Shown: positions 38,866 to 50,767 of the stretch, piece by piece
Layout: each line of letters starts with the position of its first letter
Position numbering within the stretch: the stretch's first letter is position 1
Assembly: GCF_014898815.1 (NCBI RefSeq)
Contig: NW_026515473.1
Location: 496,001-560,000, forward strand
DNA length: 64,000 bases
Direction: 5' to 3'
From: Panonychus citri
Taxonomy: Eukaryota; Arthropoda; Arachnida; Trombidiformes; Tetranychidae
Notes under the pieces: generated by a model
Database searches by the model: none
Seen by the model: only the letters and a program-made list of their open reading frames with translations
What the model was told of the DNA's origin: nothing
Made by a program: the position numbers and the translations under genes

Positions 38866-40103
38866 TTAGAAAATTTCATCGGTAGGATTTGACGATTTCG
38901 TTGGTACTCTTGATGGTGTATCACCAATATCTGGAGGAAGGAACAATTTCTCAACGATAAAGTAACGATTATTTTTCTTTAACTGGAATCCCAAATTAGC
39001 GACAAGACTTTCTTTGGCTGATGAAATTCTGGCCACTTTATGGACATGAAGAGCTCCTTTATAATCATCACTGTAGACTGAAGGTTTCATTGTATCAAAT
39101 GCTTCCAATTGAATTGCCGAATCACATATATTTCGAAGTCTTTTAATTGTTACAATTGGTAACCAACCTGATTGAGTAGTAACTATGATGGCACATTTGT
39201 TTAATTTCCGGGCAAAGCTTTTCAACTGATAGATGAAGGGACAAATATTATCCTCAGTTAAATTAGAACTGGTTGCTGATAGATGATCAATAATTATCAA
39301 ATGTTGAGACGATGAGGAACCAGAGCATTTAACTTTTATGCATTTTAAATGTTCCTCCGATCTACTAATTAATTTTTCTAAGGTATTAAACACTTCGTTT
39401 ATCGGGTGAACACTAACATCATTAACAAACAACAGGGAATTTATTAATCTTTCGTCCATCGTCCTTCCAAAATCAGTTATAATTCCAGTTTCCATTTCTA
39501 ATGAAGGCATATGATTATAACGAAAAGCTATTTGCATGTCCTTTGGTCCAGCGAGACTATTGTAATCGGCTTTGCTTCTGGCAGGTAATTTCTGGCGGAG
39601 AAAATGGAGAATAGAATTAGAATCGAGTTTTTTTTCACTTTATCGCAAAATCTGCCAACTTACCTGAAGAAAAGAGGTAACATCGGCCGAAATATTGTCC
39701 GAAAAATAGGTGAGATTAATGTTGCCATGAAGAACATATGAAGAAACACTTTTTAATAATAGATTTGTATAAATACTGAATTCATCTTCCTCTATAAGGA
39801 GAAAAAGAAAAGAAAAAGTAAAAGTTAATTTGGCCTCAATGAAGATCGAAAATGACCGAATTACAATTAACCAATGACTCACCGATTAAAATTAGGTTAT
39901 TAAAAGGTAATCCACCTCCTAGAAGATTAAAATTAATTGTGAAAAATAAATAAATCAAAATACAAACGAAGAGGAGAAAAGAAAATTAATCAAAACAAAA
40001 ACACGTTTTTACCAAATAGTTGATCGATTCCTCTAATTCCCGTTCTGATGTATTCAACGGCCAAAGGTTCTTCATTAAGGTCGAATTTTCTAAATGACGA
40101 CAT
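38866..40103 (-). CDS. Elp4: Elongator complex protein 4
   Basis: Subunit of the Elp456 RecA-like ring of Elongator, which modifies wobble uridines of tRNA. Exons 40103-40013, 39918-39883 (36 nt), 39791-39664 and 39591-38866 agree in phase and give 326 residues. The N-terminus has GIRGIDQLFGGGLPFNNLIL, the modified RecA-like nucleotide-binding strand with GGGLP, then EEDEFSIYTNLLLK. Later blocks typical of PAXNEB/Elp4 are KDMQIAFRYNHMPSLE, a strand with LIIIDHLSA, CAIIVTTQSG, SAIQLEAF, DYKGALHVHKV and the C-terminal FIVEKLFLPPDIGDTPSR. The gene starts 324 bp from FKBP6 on the other strand, so the two probably share a promoter. Confidence 0.93.
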
Positions 40104-40427
40104 GATCAAATTAACATTTAATTAATGGAAAAATTAAGAAATAAGAAAAAGAATCAAAGAAAAAGTCAAGTGATTATCAACAAGACGAAAGAAAAACAAA
40201 ATGTAAACAAGAAAATCACGTGACCTAAGAAAAAAAAGCTTCGGATTTAAAAAGTATTTAAATGAGAGAAACAATTAACTAGAAGCCAATTAATAGTTCA
40301 CTTGTTAATCCTTAAAGATTTATAGTCTCTTACTAATTGCTTTTTTGTTTACTGTTATTTTTTATTCTTCTATTGTTTTTGTTTTGATTTTTTTTCTCGT
40401 TCGTTTTAAGCAAATTGTTCAACCAAA
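40104..40427. promoter_or_regulatory. bidirectional promoter region of Elp4 and FKBP6
   Basis: 324-bp spacer between two divergent start codons, so both transcripts must start in or near it. It is AT-rich with a T-rich block at 40.33-40.40 kb. A CACGTGAC word lies at 40217. Confidence 0.55.
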
Positions 40428-41567
40428 ATGTCTCAGGATGAGTTTATTGATTTCGATGTGATTTCCCCTTATCATGGTGGTTCAAGTGATAATAGTTTCG
40501 CCTCCGGGGTTACTCTGGAACAGCTTCAAGAAGGAACCATTATTAATACACCAGTGAAAGAGGATGGTGATGATAATGACGATGATATTTGGTGGACCAA
40601 AGATGAACTTCTTAAGCATTTGGAAGACGGAAGTTCACCGATGTTTGTTGATTCCGTTCCTTGGGATGAAAAGGTCAATTCAATGGAACCTTTGATTGAG
40701 AATCAAGTCTATAAAAAGATAATCAAACCTGGAATTGGTTCTGGTCTTAGAAGGAAAAACGCTATTCTTTTCCATTGTAATGGTTATATCGAAGGTTCCG
40801 ATGAACCTTTTGACTCATCGATTCTACGTGGAAGGCCAATTCTTCACCGATTAGATCGTCAAGATCTTTTACCAGGACTTATGATCGGTATTCTATCTAT
40901 GAGGTTACACGAGAAAGCTGAGATTCTAATTAAACCTGATTACGGTTTTGGAGAACTTGGTTGTCCACCCAGAATTCCAGCTAATGCGACAATCATTTAT
41001 ATCGTCGAAATCATGAAGATCTTTGAGGAAGGTTCTCTTGCCGATTATGAGCTCATGACCAACGAAGAATTGGCTCGAATTCCGTTTTCGGAGATAATAC
41101 AGAAATGTAACGAACAACGAATGTCGGGCAATTCCTATTTCTCCGCTGAAAGATATCGAGATGCTGCTCTTCGTTATACCAAAGCGATCAAATTTCTGGA
41201 AAAATATTTCTTCAAAAACGCCGAGGAACAAAATTGTGCTAAAGAAATTCTGTCGAAACTTTATCCCAATATTGCCAATTCTTTGATTCGATTAAGAAAA
41301 TTACGACCCGCTATGGTCTATTGTCGTAAAGCACTCGAGATCAACCCCAATAATGTGAAAGCTTTGTGTCAGCTTGGTAAAGCCAAATTCAACAATGGCG
41401 ACTACGATCAGGCCAAAATTTTCTTCAGCCGAGCTTGTGACCTGAAGCCTGGAGATTCGTACATTTCCAATTATATGATCAAAGTTGATCGAAAGTTACA
41501 GGAAGAATCAATGGTCACTCAGGATCTTTACCGAAAGATCGGACAAGCTTTTCTTGCTAACAATTAG
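40428..41567 (+). CDS. FKBP6: FKBP6/shutdown-like TPR co-chaperone
   Basis: Single uninterrupted frame of 379 residues. An acidic N-terminus holds a conserved WWTKDELLKHLEDG block, then one FKBP-type domain at about 90-195 (LFHCNGYIEGSDEPFDSS, LLPGLMIGILSMRLHEKAE, PDYGFGELGCPPRIPANATI) and TPR helices from 205 on (GNSYFSAERYRDAALRYTKA, YPNIANSLIRL, NPNNVKALCQLGKAKFNNGD). The closest known proteins are vertebrate FKBP6 and Drosophila Shutdown, isomerase-inactive co-chaperones that help HSP90 load piRNAs onto Piwi proteins. The active-site aromatic positions of FKBP12 are poorly kept, consistent with inactivity. No intron is present, unlike most neighbours. Confidence 0.88.
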   Translation: MSQDEFIDFDVISPYHGGSSDNSFASGVTLEQLQEGTIINTPVKEDGDDNDDDIWWTKDELLKHLEDGSSPMFVDSVPWDEKVNSMEPLIENQVYKKIIKPGIGSGLRRKNAILFHCNGYIEGSDEPFDSSILRGRPILHRLDRQDLLPGLMIGILSMRLHEKAEILIKPDYGFGELGCPPRIPANATIIYIVEIMKIFEEGSLADYELMTNEELARIPFSEIIQKCNEQRMSGNSYFSAERYRDAALRYTKAIKFLEKYFFKNAEEQNCAKEILSKLYPNIANSLIRLRKLRPAMVYCRKALEINPNNVKALCQLGKAKFNNGDYDQAKIFFSRACDLKPGDSYISNYMIKVDRKLQEESMVTQDLYRKIGQAFLANN

Positions 41568-42327
41568 TTAATCATCTACTTATAACTCATAAGTATTTCG
41601 ACCACAATTGCTTCAAATCTCCAAAAATTTTGATATTTTTCGATACTTTTTCATTCACTTTCATTCATAATTCCCAACGACAACAATTAACCTTTTATAT
41701 GACATAAATTGCTCACAATTTTCAATTTGATTGATTGATAAACCATTCAAGTTAATTACAATTTTCCCTTGATGATTAATCTTCAAGTGATGGTCATTAA
41801 TTGTTTACAGATGAATCATTAAAGTAATCACACTAGTTGTGATCTTAACCAAATCAAAGTGTATCTTAACAATCAACTGATAATCTGAACAACATTTACT
41901 CATTTTTTATCAATCATAATAAATTATCAACTCTAGAAATTAATTTTCATTAATTAATGATAATTGTCATGGAAATGGTTCTAAAGAAATAAACTAAAGT
42001 ATCGGTAATCTGTTAATTACCATCTCGAGTTGATTTCTCACTAATATTTTATTTTAATTTCTTTCACTCTCACTAACAGTTAATTGTCAATTAATGGTTA
42101 ATTATCATTGTAACTTTGATTTGTTTCCTTTCATCTTTCACAATAAAATCATCTTCGCTTGATTTGATTACCTTTGAGACAATGACACGCACTTGAAGTA
42201 AATTTCATAATAAAGTACATGATAAATTGTCTTCATTAAAATCCAACAGCAATTTAGTTAATTATCTTGTGTTAATTTAGTAAATCAACTCATTTTTTCT
42301 AGTTTTTCTTCTTCCTCAATAATCATC
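41568..42327. other. spacer between FKBP6 and the SLC46-type gene
   Basis: AT-rich, no exon seen. An AATAAA lies at about 41927, roughly 350 bp after the FKBP6 stop. The final 100 bp should hold the 5' UTR of the transporter. Confidence 0.45.
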
Positions 42328-44203
42328 ATGTCGAAAATGTTTCAAAAGATTTCAAAGTTATCGATTTCCGATATACTTGAGTTCATGTCATTCCTCAGAC
42401 TGGACATTTACTTTGCCCTTCTTACTTTTGGTTTCATGGTTCCTTCAGTACCGGTCAGTCAGTTTATCCAAGACAAGTATTGTATTAATCAACTTAAATT
42501 GGAACCATCGGTTTGTTTAAATTTGGAAAAATTAGATGGACAATATGAGACAATTAAAAACGATGTTTATACATTTTCGACAACATTTAAAAACTATCAA
42601 CACTTAATCATAACTCCACGGGAATTATCTTGGCCATTTTCATGGGCTATTGGATGGACACTTATCCATCTCATTTGAAGTACCTTTTGGCCCTCCCATG
42701 TTTCGGTGGCTGTTTACTGAACTCATTTCAATCTACAATGTGATCTATTTTGAATCAAGTAAATATCTCAATTTGGTGATGAGGAAATTTAATCATCAAC
42801 AATTAACTTTTAATTAGGCATTTTTAATCTACTCTGGGGATCGATACCTTATTTTATGACCGGTGGTTTCTTCATTGTTATGACTGGTTCGTACACTTAT
42901 ATTACCCGACGGACTCCGGCCAAATATCGAGCTGCAAGATTTGCTGTTTTTGAACTGTTCATGTTCACATGTAAGTGATTAACTAGACGATTATCTTAAT
43001 ATACTAATGTTGTTGTACCTTTTATTAGCTATGCCTTTGGCTATTGCTCTGGGTGGAAAGGTTTTAGCCCTTAAGCCTTGGATAATTGATCAACATCGTA
43101 ATTACTTGGCAGTGTTTATCATCGCTTTTGCTTGTAAATTAATCGCCATGATTTGGATTCTACTTTTACTCAATGATGCAGATAAGCCACTCGAAGACTC
43201 TGATATCAGATTAGATTCCAACGGTGATAAAGCTCAAAGGATTAACACCAACGGTAGTACCCAAGAAGATGAAATAACTTCACCAACAGAGCAATTGAAA
43301 GATTGGCAAGATAAAGAAAGGAATGGAATTGATAATGAAAATAATCAACATCTCGATTTCAATGACGAACAAGCAATTGAATTGGAACCATTGAAAAGCG
43401 AAAACAACATAGTTAAATCGTTGGAACTCAATGGAAAAGAAAAACATGAAAACATGGAAAAACCCACTGGTTGTTTACCAATCATGTTCGATATTTTCAA
43501 TCCATCAACTTTCACCACCATGATGAAAGTTTGCTGCCGAAAGCGACCAAATAACGGACGGGCAATCATTTGGAATCTAATGTTGGCCATGAACGTGATG
43601 TTAATTGGGCACATTGGTGAAGGGACAATCGGGTTTCCTTTTGCTCAGAAAGTTTATCATTGGGATGCTACTTATTACTCTTATATTAGTTCAATGACTA
43701 TGCTGATTCCAACTCTGATTAACACCATTTTACCAATTATATTGATCCATAAGTTTCACTTGGCTGACACAACCCTCGCAATTATTGGTTCGATATCGTT
43801 GATTTTGTCCCTAACAATTAAAGGTGGAATCCTTGAGTCTTATGCTTTTTTCCTCTCGGTTATCGTTGGAATTTGTGGTGGCTTATTACCGATCGCCATT
43901 CGATCAATCATTTCTCGAATCATTGACCAATCGGAAGCTGGTCAAGTTTACGCTCTTTTGGCTTGTATTGAATCATCTGGTCCAATGGTCGCATCAATCG
44001 TTTATTCAGCCATTTTCAACTGGACAATTAAGGATCTTCCTGGAATTGTTCATCATTTTGTTGCGTTAACCATGTTCTATCCTTTTATTGTGTCTCTCTG
44101 GTTGGATTGGACAAGACAAAATTGGGATTCGACAATAAATAAGGTTGACAATAAAAATGAACAAATCAAATCAACCGAATTGAATAAGGTTGATGTTCAC
44201 TGA
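42328..44203 (+). CDS. SLC46-type major facilitator carrier, with two frame breaks in exon 1
   Basis: Exons 42328-42758, 42818-42970 and 43029-44203; exons 2 and 3 join cleanly in phase 1. Membrane segments include DIYFALLTFGFMVPSVPVS (TM1), then in a shifted frame TGIILAIFMGYWMDTYPSH with the MFS loop-2 feature and LLALPCFGGCLLN, then IYNVIYFESS, PYFMTGGFFIVMTGSYTYIT (TM4-5), and six more in exon 3 (YLAVFIIAFACKLIAMIWILL to LTMFYPFIVSLWLDW). A long hydrophilic central loop lies at 43.18-43.49 kb. The SLC46 family moves folate, heme and related solutes with protons. Exon 1 needs a -1 shift between 42597 and 42610 and another between 42705 and 42730. The remaining 391-residue 3' frame is intact, so sequence error or a recently decayed gene are both possible. 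Confidence 0.72.
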
Positions 44204-44799
44204 TCTCTAATTGCATCATCCCATTAATTTCTAATTAATTAACCTTGTTATCTGATCAAAATTTAATTTACTAAATGCTTCAACTGTTTATTGTTATAAT
44301 CAATCATTTTAATCAATTAAAAGAGCAAAGAATTAATAATCAATGTTGATTATTCATTAGAATTAAAATCAAGTTTCGAGTTAAAACTTCGATCCAACGA
44401 GGTTAAATTCTCTTACAGAAAAATTACTCGATTTTAGAAAATAGATATGAACAATCAATCACTCACCATGATATAAGATTAAATCAATTAAATTAAATTC
44501 GATAATCTGATGATTTAATTAGAAAATGAAATTACCCGCAATTGGAAAAAAGAAAAGAAAACATGAAAGTGATGACATCTAGCGAATTATTTTTTTTCAT
44601 TTCTCTTGTCTATTTATTTGTCTATACGAATTTTTATTTACTCTTTAGTCATTTAATTGTGATTTGAATCTTTTTCCTTTTTAATTTTGTTCCTTAATTA
44701 ACCTTCACTTGTCACTAAATTATTGAAGTTACTGTTAACCTTTTACTTTCTGTGATCTACAACCGGTTTAATCGATTGTAAATTTTGTTCTCAAATAAA
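44204..44799. other. spacer between SLC46-type gene and VRK
   Basis: AT-rich spacer with the 3' UTR of the transporter and the 5' flank of VRK. No exon is evident. Confidence 0.45.
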
Positions 44800-46468
44800 A
44801 TGGTTAAACCAAGTCCCAAAAAGGTTGCTGGTAAAAAGGCCGTTGCAAGTCAACCTCGTATGGCGGCAAATGGGTATCGTTTACCTGATCCTTTGCCCAA
44901 GGGTGAAATACTAATTGACAATACAAAGAGAAGCTGGATCCTTGGTGAGAGTATAGGAGTTGGTGGATTCGGTGAGATTTATCTCGCTAAATCAGCTTCT
45001 AAAGATAATGCTGACTATGAGTATGTTATCAAGGTTGACCATAATAATGGACCTTTGTTCAATGAGATGCATTTCTATTACCGTGTTGCCAAATCTGAAT
45101 TTATCAAAGATTGGGTTCAAAAGAAAGGTAAGTCAAACTATTTTGCTTATCAATTAAAAGTCTATTGGTTCTTATTAAATGTGTCATTTTGAGTAGCATC
45201 ACATTTTATAGATTGAACATGTTATTATTTTCTCTTTCATTCTCTCCTTCTTCCTCTTTGTTTCTTTCTCTTTGGAGTAATAAATGATAAGAAATACAGG
45301 AGAAATTTCATTGGCTTTCATTGTGCTTTTTCTTTTTCTTTGTTTACCTTTAGGTTTAACATTCCTTGGAATGCCTCGATTCGTGGCTTCAGGTTTACAT
45401 GATAAACAATCGAATGGTGCTGGTGCACCGAAAGGCCGTGGAATCAAGAAACCACAGCCATCGTTAAAATATCGTTTCCTGGTTATGCCTCGATTTGGTA
45501 CTGATTTACAAAAGATGTTAGATGTTCACAAACAGTTTTCTTTGAAAGCAGCTTACTCAATTGCTATCAAGATAATTGATATTCTAGAATTTATTCATTC
45601 TTTTGGTTACATTCATTCCGATATTAAAGCTTCAAATCTACTTTTGTCTCTCCAAGAAGAGCAGCGTAAGGTAAAGGGTAAAAATTCTGGTATTTTTTCA
45701 GAGGTTTACCTGGTTGACTTTGGATTAGTCGAAAGATATGTTTTCAAAGATGATGGTGTTCATAAGAAATTTGAAGAAGATGCTCGAAGAGCTAATAATG
45801 GAACTGCTGAATTCAGTTCAAGAGATGCACATATTGGTTGCTTTTCTCGTCGAAGTGATATTGAAATACTCTGTTATAATATACTTTCCTGGATGTCTGG
45901 TGGTAGATTACCCTGGATGTTTAATTTGAAAGATAGTGCGTATGTTAAACAGTGTAAAAACTATTACATGGAAAGAACAACAGAATTACTTAACTATTGC
46001 TTCCCACCCTCATCATCTTCACCTCCTCCTGTTGCTGTTTTATCCAAAAAGTCTGAGACCAACACTAATGCCAAGGTTGTTGATCGTACTAAACCATCTC
46101 CTTCAATTCCTCCTGGAATTGCCGAGTTTATTAAATATACAATCAACTTGAAATTTGAAGAAGAACCTGATTATGGTTATCTTAAATCGGTTTTAGAAAA
46201 GGCGATTGTCAAATCGGGAGAAAAATCTGATGGTAAATTTTCTTTCGTCCAATCGAACACAATTTCACCACCAACAAGAACATCAAGAACACCAAGAACA
46301 CCAAGAACATCCAGAACATCCAGATCATCTTCATCTTCATCCTCATTGTCTCCAATTAAATCACCCAAATCGTTACCACCTAAAACGAGATCACCAAATG
46401 GAACCGCCGCAAAAAGAGCTGCAGCACCAAGTCCAAGTCCAGTACTTCGTAGCAGAAGACGCATTTAA
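44800..46468 (+). CDS. VRK1: VRK1/ballchen-type serine/threonine kinase
   Basis: Nuclear kinase; VRK1 relatives phosphorylate BAF, histone H2A/H3 and other chromatin targets. Exons 44800-45127 and 45354-46468 join in phase 1 to 480 residues. Glycine loop GESIGVGGFGEIYLAK (about 49-64), ATP-binding Lys in YVIKVD, catalytic loop FGYIHSDIKASNLLLS, and metal motif VDFGLVERY. The GTAEFSSRDAHIG activation segment and the SRRSDIEILCYNILSWMSGGRLPW helix are VRK signatures. The C-terminal tail is Ser/Pro/Arg-rich with repeated SRTPRTPRTSRTS and a basic end (LRSRRRI), suiting nuclear and chromatin binding. ATG 44800 is preceded by AATAAA and is the first in frame. The intron of 226 nt is T-rich at its 3' end. 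Confidence 0.93.
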
Positions 46469-47178
46469 TTTGGAATCAGAGTGATCAAAATAATCAATGG
46501 AAATGAAAAAAATCCATCATTTCTAATTCAATTCATCATCTGTCATCTTTCATATTGTTTAATCACATCTCAATTATACAAGCTAATGAATGACAAATGG
46601 GCCTCATAAAAATAACTAATCGTCTTCAAGAAATGATAATGGTCGACGATGGACTCAAAAAAAAGCGAAACCAAAATCCAAAGGTTTCAAAAAGCTCAAA
46701 GTATTTTGAAAGAATCAGGATAAAATTACTAACATAGCAAAATGGATCATTTAACATTATCATTATTGAAGAAAAGTGAAAAATATTATTTCTTACTTGG
46801 ACCTGTTATTAAATTTGCCCATTCTTTTACACCAATTTATCTTCCTTATTTTGAGAATCACCATCGACTTATCGCTAATTAGCGTTATAAAGAAATAAAA
46901 ATTAGCTTGTGAATAAATCGAGCGAAATTGTCAAGCTAAGAAAAATTAATCTAAATTGTGTCTTGAGTGAGATTGATGAGAGTCAACAAAGTTCACTTAC
47001 TGATCCGATTAAGTAAAAAAGTAGTTCAGTTGTCAAGATTTGAGGAAAAAATATCAATCCGATTGATTGCAATTAAATATTCTTGCACAATATGGTGTTA
47101 AATTAACAAAGATGTTTTAATCCAAATTTTGGATAATACATTTTCCTCATTTGATTAAGCTTAATCTATAGAACTCAT
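46469..47178. other. convergent spacer, VRK and RpS3 3' flanks
   Basis: Both genes end into this 710-bp stretch. I see no exon or RNA gene in it. Confidence 0.45.
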
Positions 47179-48102
47179 TTACATTGGTGGTTCCAAACCA
47201 GAGATGATGGGCCCTGTTGGCTTCGGCATTTTGGGCTCTGAATAAGGTTGAGTTGGAATAACTTCTTCTTTAGGTTCATGAATAGAAACATTGTCGGGTA
47301 AAGGCTTTTTGGGTCCCTTCTTTCCGGTTGGATCCCAAGGTAACATAATTTTAACCTTAATACCCAAAACACCTTGTCTAAGAAGTACATGTCTGACAGC
47401 TTGGTCGACATAATCGTTACATGGGTCACCAGCATGGATCATCCATCCGTCAACGAATTTCATAGATTTGGCTCTTTGGCCTCTAAGTTTACCAGAGACA
47501 ACGACTTCACATCCCTTTGCTCCAGATTCCATGATGAAACGAAGGACACCATAACAAGCTCTTCTTACGGCAAGACCTCCAATCAATTTGTATCGAAGTG
47601 ATTCACACTGAGCGATAGCACAAAGACCACGATCACTAACTTTCTCAGCGTACATCTGAAAAGGTGAGAAAAAAGAAAAGTTGTTAAATCCAACACAATC
47701 TTGTAGATAAATTGAAAACTTACCTCAACTGCTCCTTCAGGGAAATTGAATCGCTTTTGTACAACGGAAGTCAATTCTCTAATCCTACGAGCTTTTTCTC
47801 CAAGAACTGATTGAGTTCGAGTTGCAAGGATGATGATCTCTGTCCTATTAGGAGTAAGTCGAAGTTCAACACCTGAGTAACCATCTTCGGCCAATTCTCG
47901 ACGCAAAAACTCGTCTAATTCAGCCTTGAAAACACCATCGGCTACAAACTATTAAAAAATAAAGAATCAACAATAAGTGAACACGATGCAAAAAAAAATA
48001 ACAAACCAATACAATGGCAACAAAAGCAAACAAGAGATGATCAAAAATCAATTTTCACAATCAACTCACCTTCCTTTTCTTAGAAATAGTTGTATTGGCC
48101 AT
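47179..48102 (-). CDS. RpS3: 40S ribosomal protein S3 (uS3)
   Basis: Ribosomal protein at the mRNA entry tunnel. Exons 48102-48070 (11 codons, MANTTISKKRK), 47948-47724 and 47655-47179 are all phase 0 and encode 244 residues, against 243 in human. The KH domain is in exon 2 (GYSGVELRLTPNRTEIIILA and LGEKARRIRELTSVVQKRF). Exon 3 holds RGLCAIAQCESLRYKLIGG, the LAVRRACYGVLRFIMESGAKG and SGKLRGQRAKSMKF signatures and IMLPWDPTGKKGPKKPLPD. Codon use looks well adapted. The very short first coding exon next to the start is common in ribosomal-protein genes. Confidence 0.98.
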
Positions 48103-49312
48103 TTTAAACACTGATGTCAAAAACTAATTAAAGTAAATTAAATTCACGAAAAAACTAAGAATATTATTGAATCAGTGAATAAAATTTTCTCTCAATCGGT
48201 AAAAAATCCAACAATCCAACTTTCCGTTTCCTTCCGGTAACCATGACGACACTTGCGCTCCCTCTACCCACCGATTAACCGGCTAATTCAAAATTCGATT
48301 TCCATTGATACAAAACATGTGTTTCTTTTTAATTAATAGAATCTTTTGTCTTTTAATTTCTTAAAATAAAATTGTTAATTACAGCGCATTAAAATCTCTC
48401 CGAAAATTTGAAGAAACTGTTTTGACAACATTCACCTTTTTCTAAATTCTTTTCTGATATTCAATCTTGTAAATCCATGAAAAGATTTCTTTTGATTGTG
48501 ATGAGTGTTTTTCTTGAAAAAACTTTAGATTATCATAATCATCAAACCAACAAGATGATATAAAAGAGATGAAGGAAAACTTACTGATCGAAATCAAATC
48601 GAATACTGAATTTGCTGTAATTATGATTTAAATTGTATCGAAAATAAAAGTTTCAAAATGTTCTCAGTTTAAAAAGTTTCAATTCGATTGGAATCAGTCA
48701 ACATCAAATGAATTAATCTCTCGACTATTGTTTTCATTTCAAGTTTTGAGAGGAGGAAACGGAAAGGCGAAACCACCATCTAACCAGAGATGCTCATGTG
48801 TGTGTCTACTTTTTTACTTATAATGAGTGTCAACGACTGAGAATCAGACAATTCGCAGAGAAACCAAATGAAGGGTCGTTGGTCCTTTCATTGGCGCGGG
48901 GAAAAAATTTTAATCAATAAAATTCATAGCCCCAGTCATCATGTGTTTCAATTGGTATTTAGGTTTAGCCTAAACCCATACTGAAGACTAAAGTTTCAAT
49001 GGTAACGTTTGAGTTTTTATATTGAACTTTGGGATTAGAATTTTTTAGTCTTTAGAATTAAATTAATTTTTATGAGCCAATTTGAATTTTGTTTCGTTTG
49101 TCAACTAACGATTCGAATATGATTGAGTTTTTGTGACAACTTTTTGTGTTTAGTTTAAATTTTTCTTGAATAGAAATTCAATTAACTTGTAATTATGATT
49201 CTTCTTTTTGAATTAATTGTTGTTATTGTTTTTCTCTGATTGGTTGAAATTTTTCACTTGTTTCATTTTAAAAAATTGGAAAATGAGATAAATTATGATT
49301 TGATGGAATTTG
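48103..49312. other. RpS3 upstream region and spacer to PISD
   Basis: The GC-richer stretch at 48.22-48.30 kb is the likeliest RpS3 promoter. The segment 48.72-48.92 kb is also less AT-rich and holds an imperfect inverted repeat (ATGAAGG … CCTTTCAT near 48868-48891); I could not assign it. Confidence 0.35.
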
Positions 49313-49318
49313 TTTATT
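49313..49318 (-). terminator. polyadenylation signal AATAAA of PISD
   Basis: AATAAA on the minus strand, 36 bp past the TGA of the phosphatidylserine decarboxylase gene. Confidence 0.6.
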
Positions 49319-49353
49319 TGTCTAATTTTTTATGTTTTTTTTATTGGGAAAAT

Positions 49354-50767
49354 TCATCTTGCATTTTTATTTTCAATCAATGATTGACCAAATTTAATTT
49401 TCTGTCCTAATTTAAGATTAAATTGAAAATCTTTTGGCGCTTCAAAGATTAACACAATTGTGGAGCCAAGATTGAATTCACCAAATGGATCACCTTTGGA
49501 GGGATAAATTTCCTCGGTGAAAGTTTTATCCCCGTAAACGTATTTCTTACAAAATGGTCTGTTGGTCCGTAATTCCTGGTGAAAGGTAGATTAGTAGAAG
49601 AGAAATCGAATCAATGAAAAGCTAAACAATTAACAATAAGAAAAACAATTGAAACTTCAACTAACATGATCGAAGTAAATTTTGACCGAACCAACATTAG
49701 TCGCACCAATGGCAGCAAGAGAAAAGAATCCATGAGTCCATTCACCGAAATAAATAACTCGTTCATTCAATTGGAAAAGTCCATGCATCCAATTGGCGAA
49801 AGTTGGACGAACACTGAACAATTTACCTTAATTACCAGGAAGAAATGATGAGGAAAAACAGAGGAAAAAATTAATCTCCAACCAATTAGAGTTTAACTTG
49901 ATTCAACTAACCAGAAAAATGTCTTCTAAATTTGACCTGCCAATCTACTGGTGAATGGAATCTATGATAATCGCCTGGAGCCAAATAGATTACACATTGG
50001 TAAAGTTGATTATCTTTATCGTTGGTTAATAATTTTGATCTGTAATTTAAATTGGTTTCATCTTTTTCCCTTGATAACCAATTGATTGGACCCAGAAAAT
50101 ATGAAAGTGAATAAGTTGCTCCTTTAACCTGTTCCACTTTCTCGTCGTCATCAACGGGTCCAAAATTAATAATAGTACCATCGGAAGGTGATGTCTATTA
50201 AAAGGATAAATTAAATATTAACAATCAATGATTAGTTAATTTGATAGAAAATTGAAAAGTAAAAAAGAAATGTAAACAAAGCGAACTGACCAAAACGTGT
50301 TCACCAATCGGTCTCACATGAGATTTCAATGGACGAGTGAAAAATTGTTGCAAATTTTGATAACTTTTTAAATCATCAATTTCAGCTTCATTTAGATCAC
50401 AATTAAATGCTTTCACGTAGCTTTGTAATATCGGTTCACGAATAATTTCAGGTAAATTAACTGAATTAACGGTTCCCCAGATTCTTGATGCGATCCGAAG
50501 AGGTAAAAGCTTCAATAGTGAAATCTAGAAAAGAGAAAAAAAAAGAAAAGCAAATTAACAATTAACTAATGATGAAGAAAGTTAATTTACCTCAAAATCA
50601 GTAGGTTGATTAGTTGATTTACCATCAACATTATCATCATAATCAAAATCAATTGATTCATTGAAACGATTCTTGTTTATCCGATATCCTTGGAAACCAA
50701 TGAAACCAAGACCAACATAAATTGGTAATGGTTTCAATGGGAAAGATTTAATTAATCGTTTAATCAT
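49354..50767 (-). CDS. PISD: phosphatidylserine decarboxylase, mitochondrial
   Basis: Converts phosphatidylserine to phosphatidylethanolamine at the inner mitochondrial membrane. Exons 50767-50591, 50524-50291, 50194-49912, 49826-49666 and 49575-49354 agree in phase and give 358 residues. A basic leader and one hydrophobic span (PLPIYVGLGFIGFQGY) suit import and inner-membrane anchoring. Family blocks are YQNLQQFFTRPLKSHVRPI, SPSDGTIINFG, KGATYSLSYFLG, IYLAPGDYHRFHSPVDW (His needed for activity), LFSVRPTFA, NERVIYFGEW, the GATNVGSV strand and EFNLGSTIVLIFEAP. LGST is the self-cleavage site: cutting before Ser makes the pyruvoyl group, so the small alpha chain is the last 47 or so residues. 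Exon 2 uses a GTCAGT donor and exons 3 and 4 use GTTAGT. Confidence 0.95.

Noticed and set aside
42585..42600. Programmed -1 ribosomal frameshift as an explanation for the SLC46 frame break (TTTAAAAAC)
   Set aside because: The codons AAA AAC are preceded by T, so the heptamer does not fit X XXY YYZ, and a second break follows 110 bp later. Missing bases are simpler.
48868..48891. Small inverted repeat as a structured RNA
   Set aside because: Short, imperfect and without flanking conserved boxes; no RNA family recognised.
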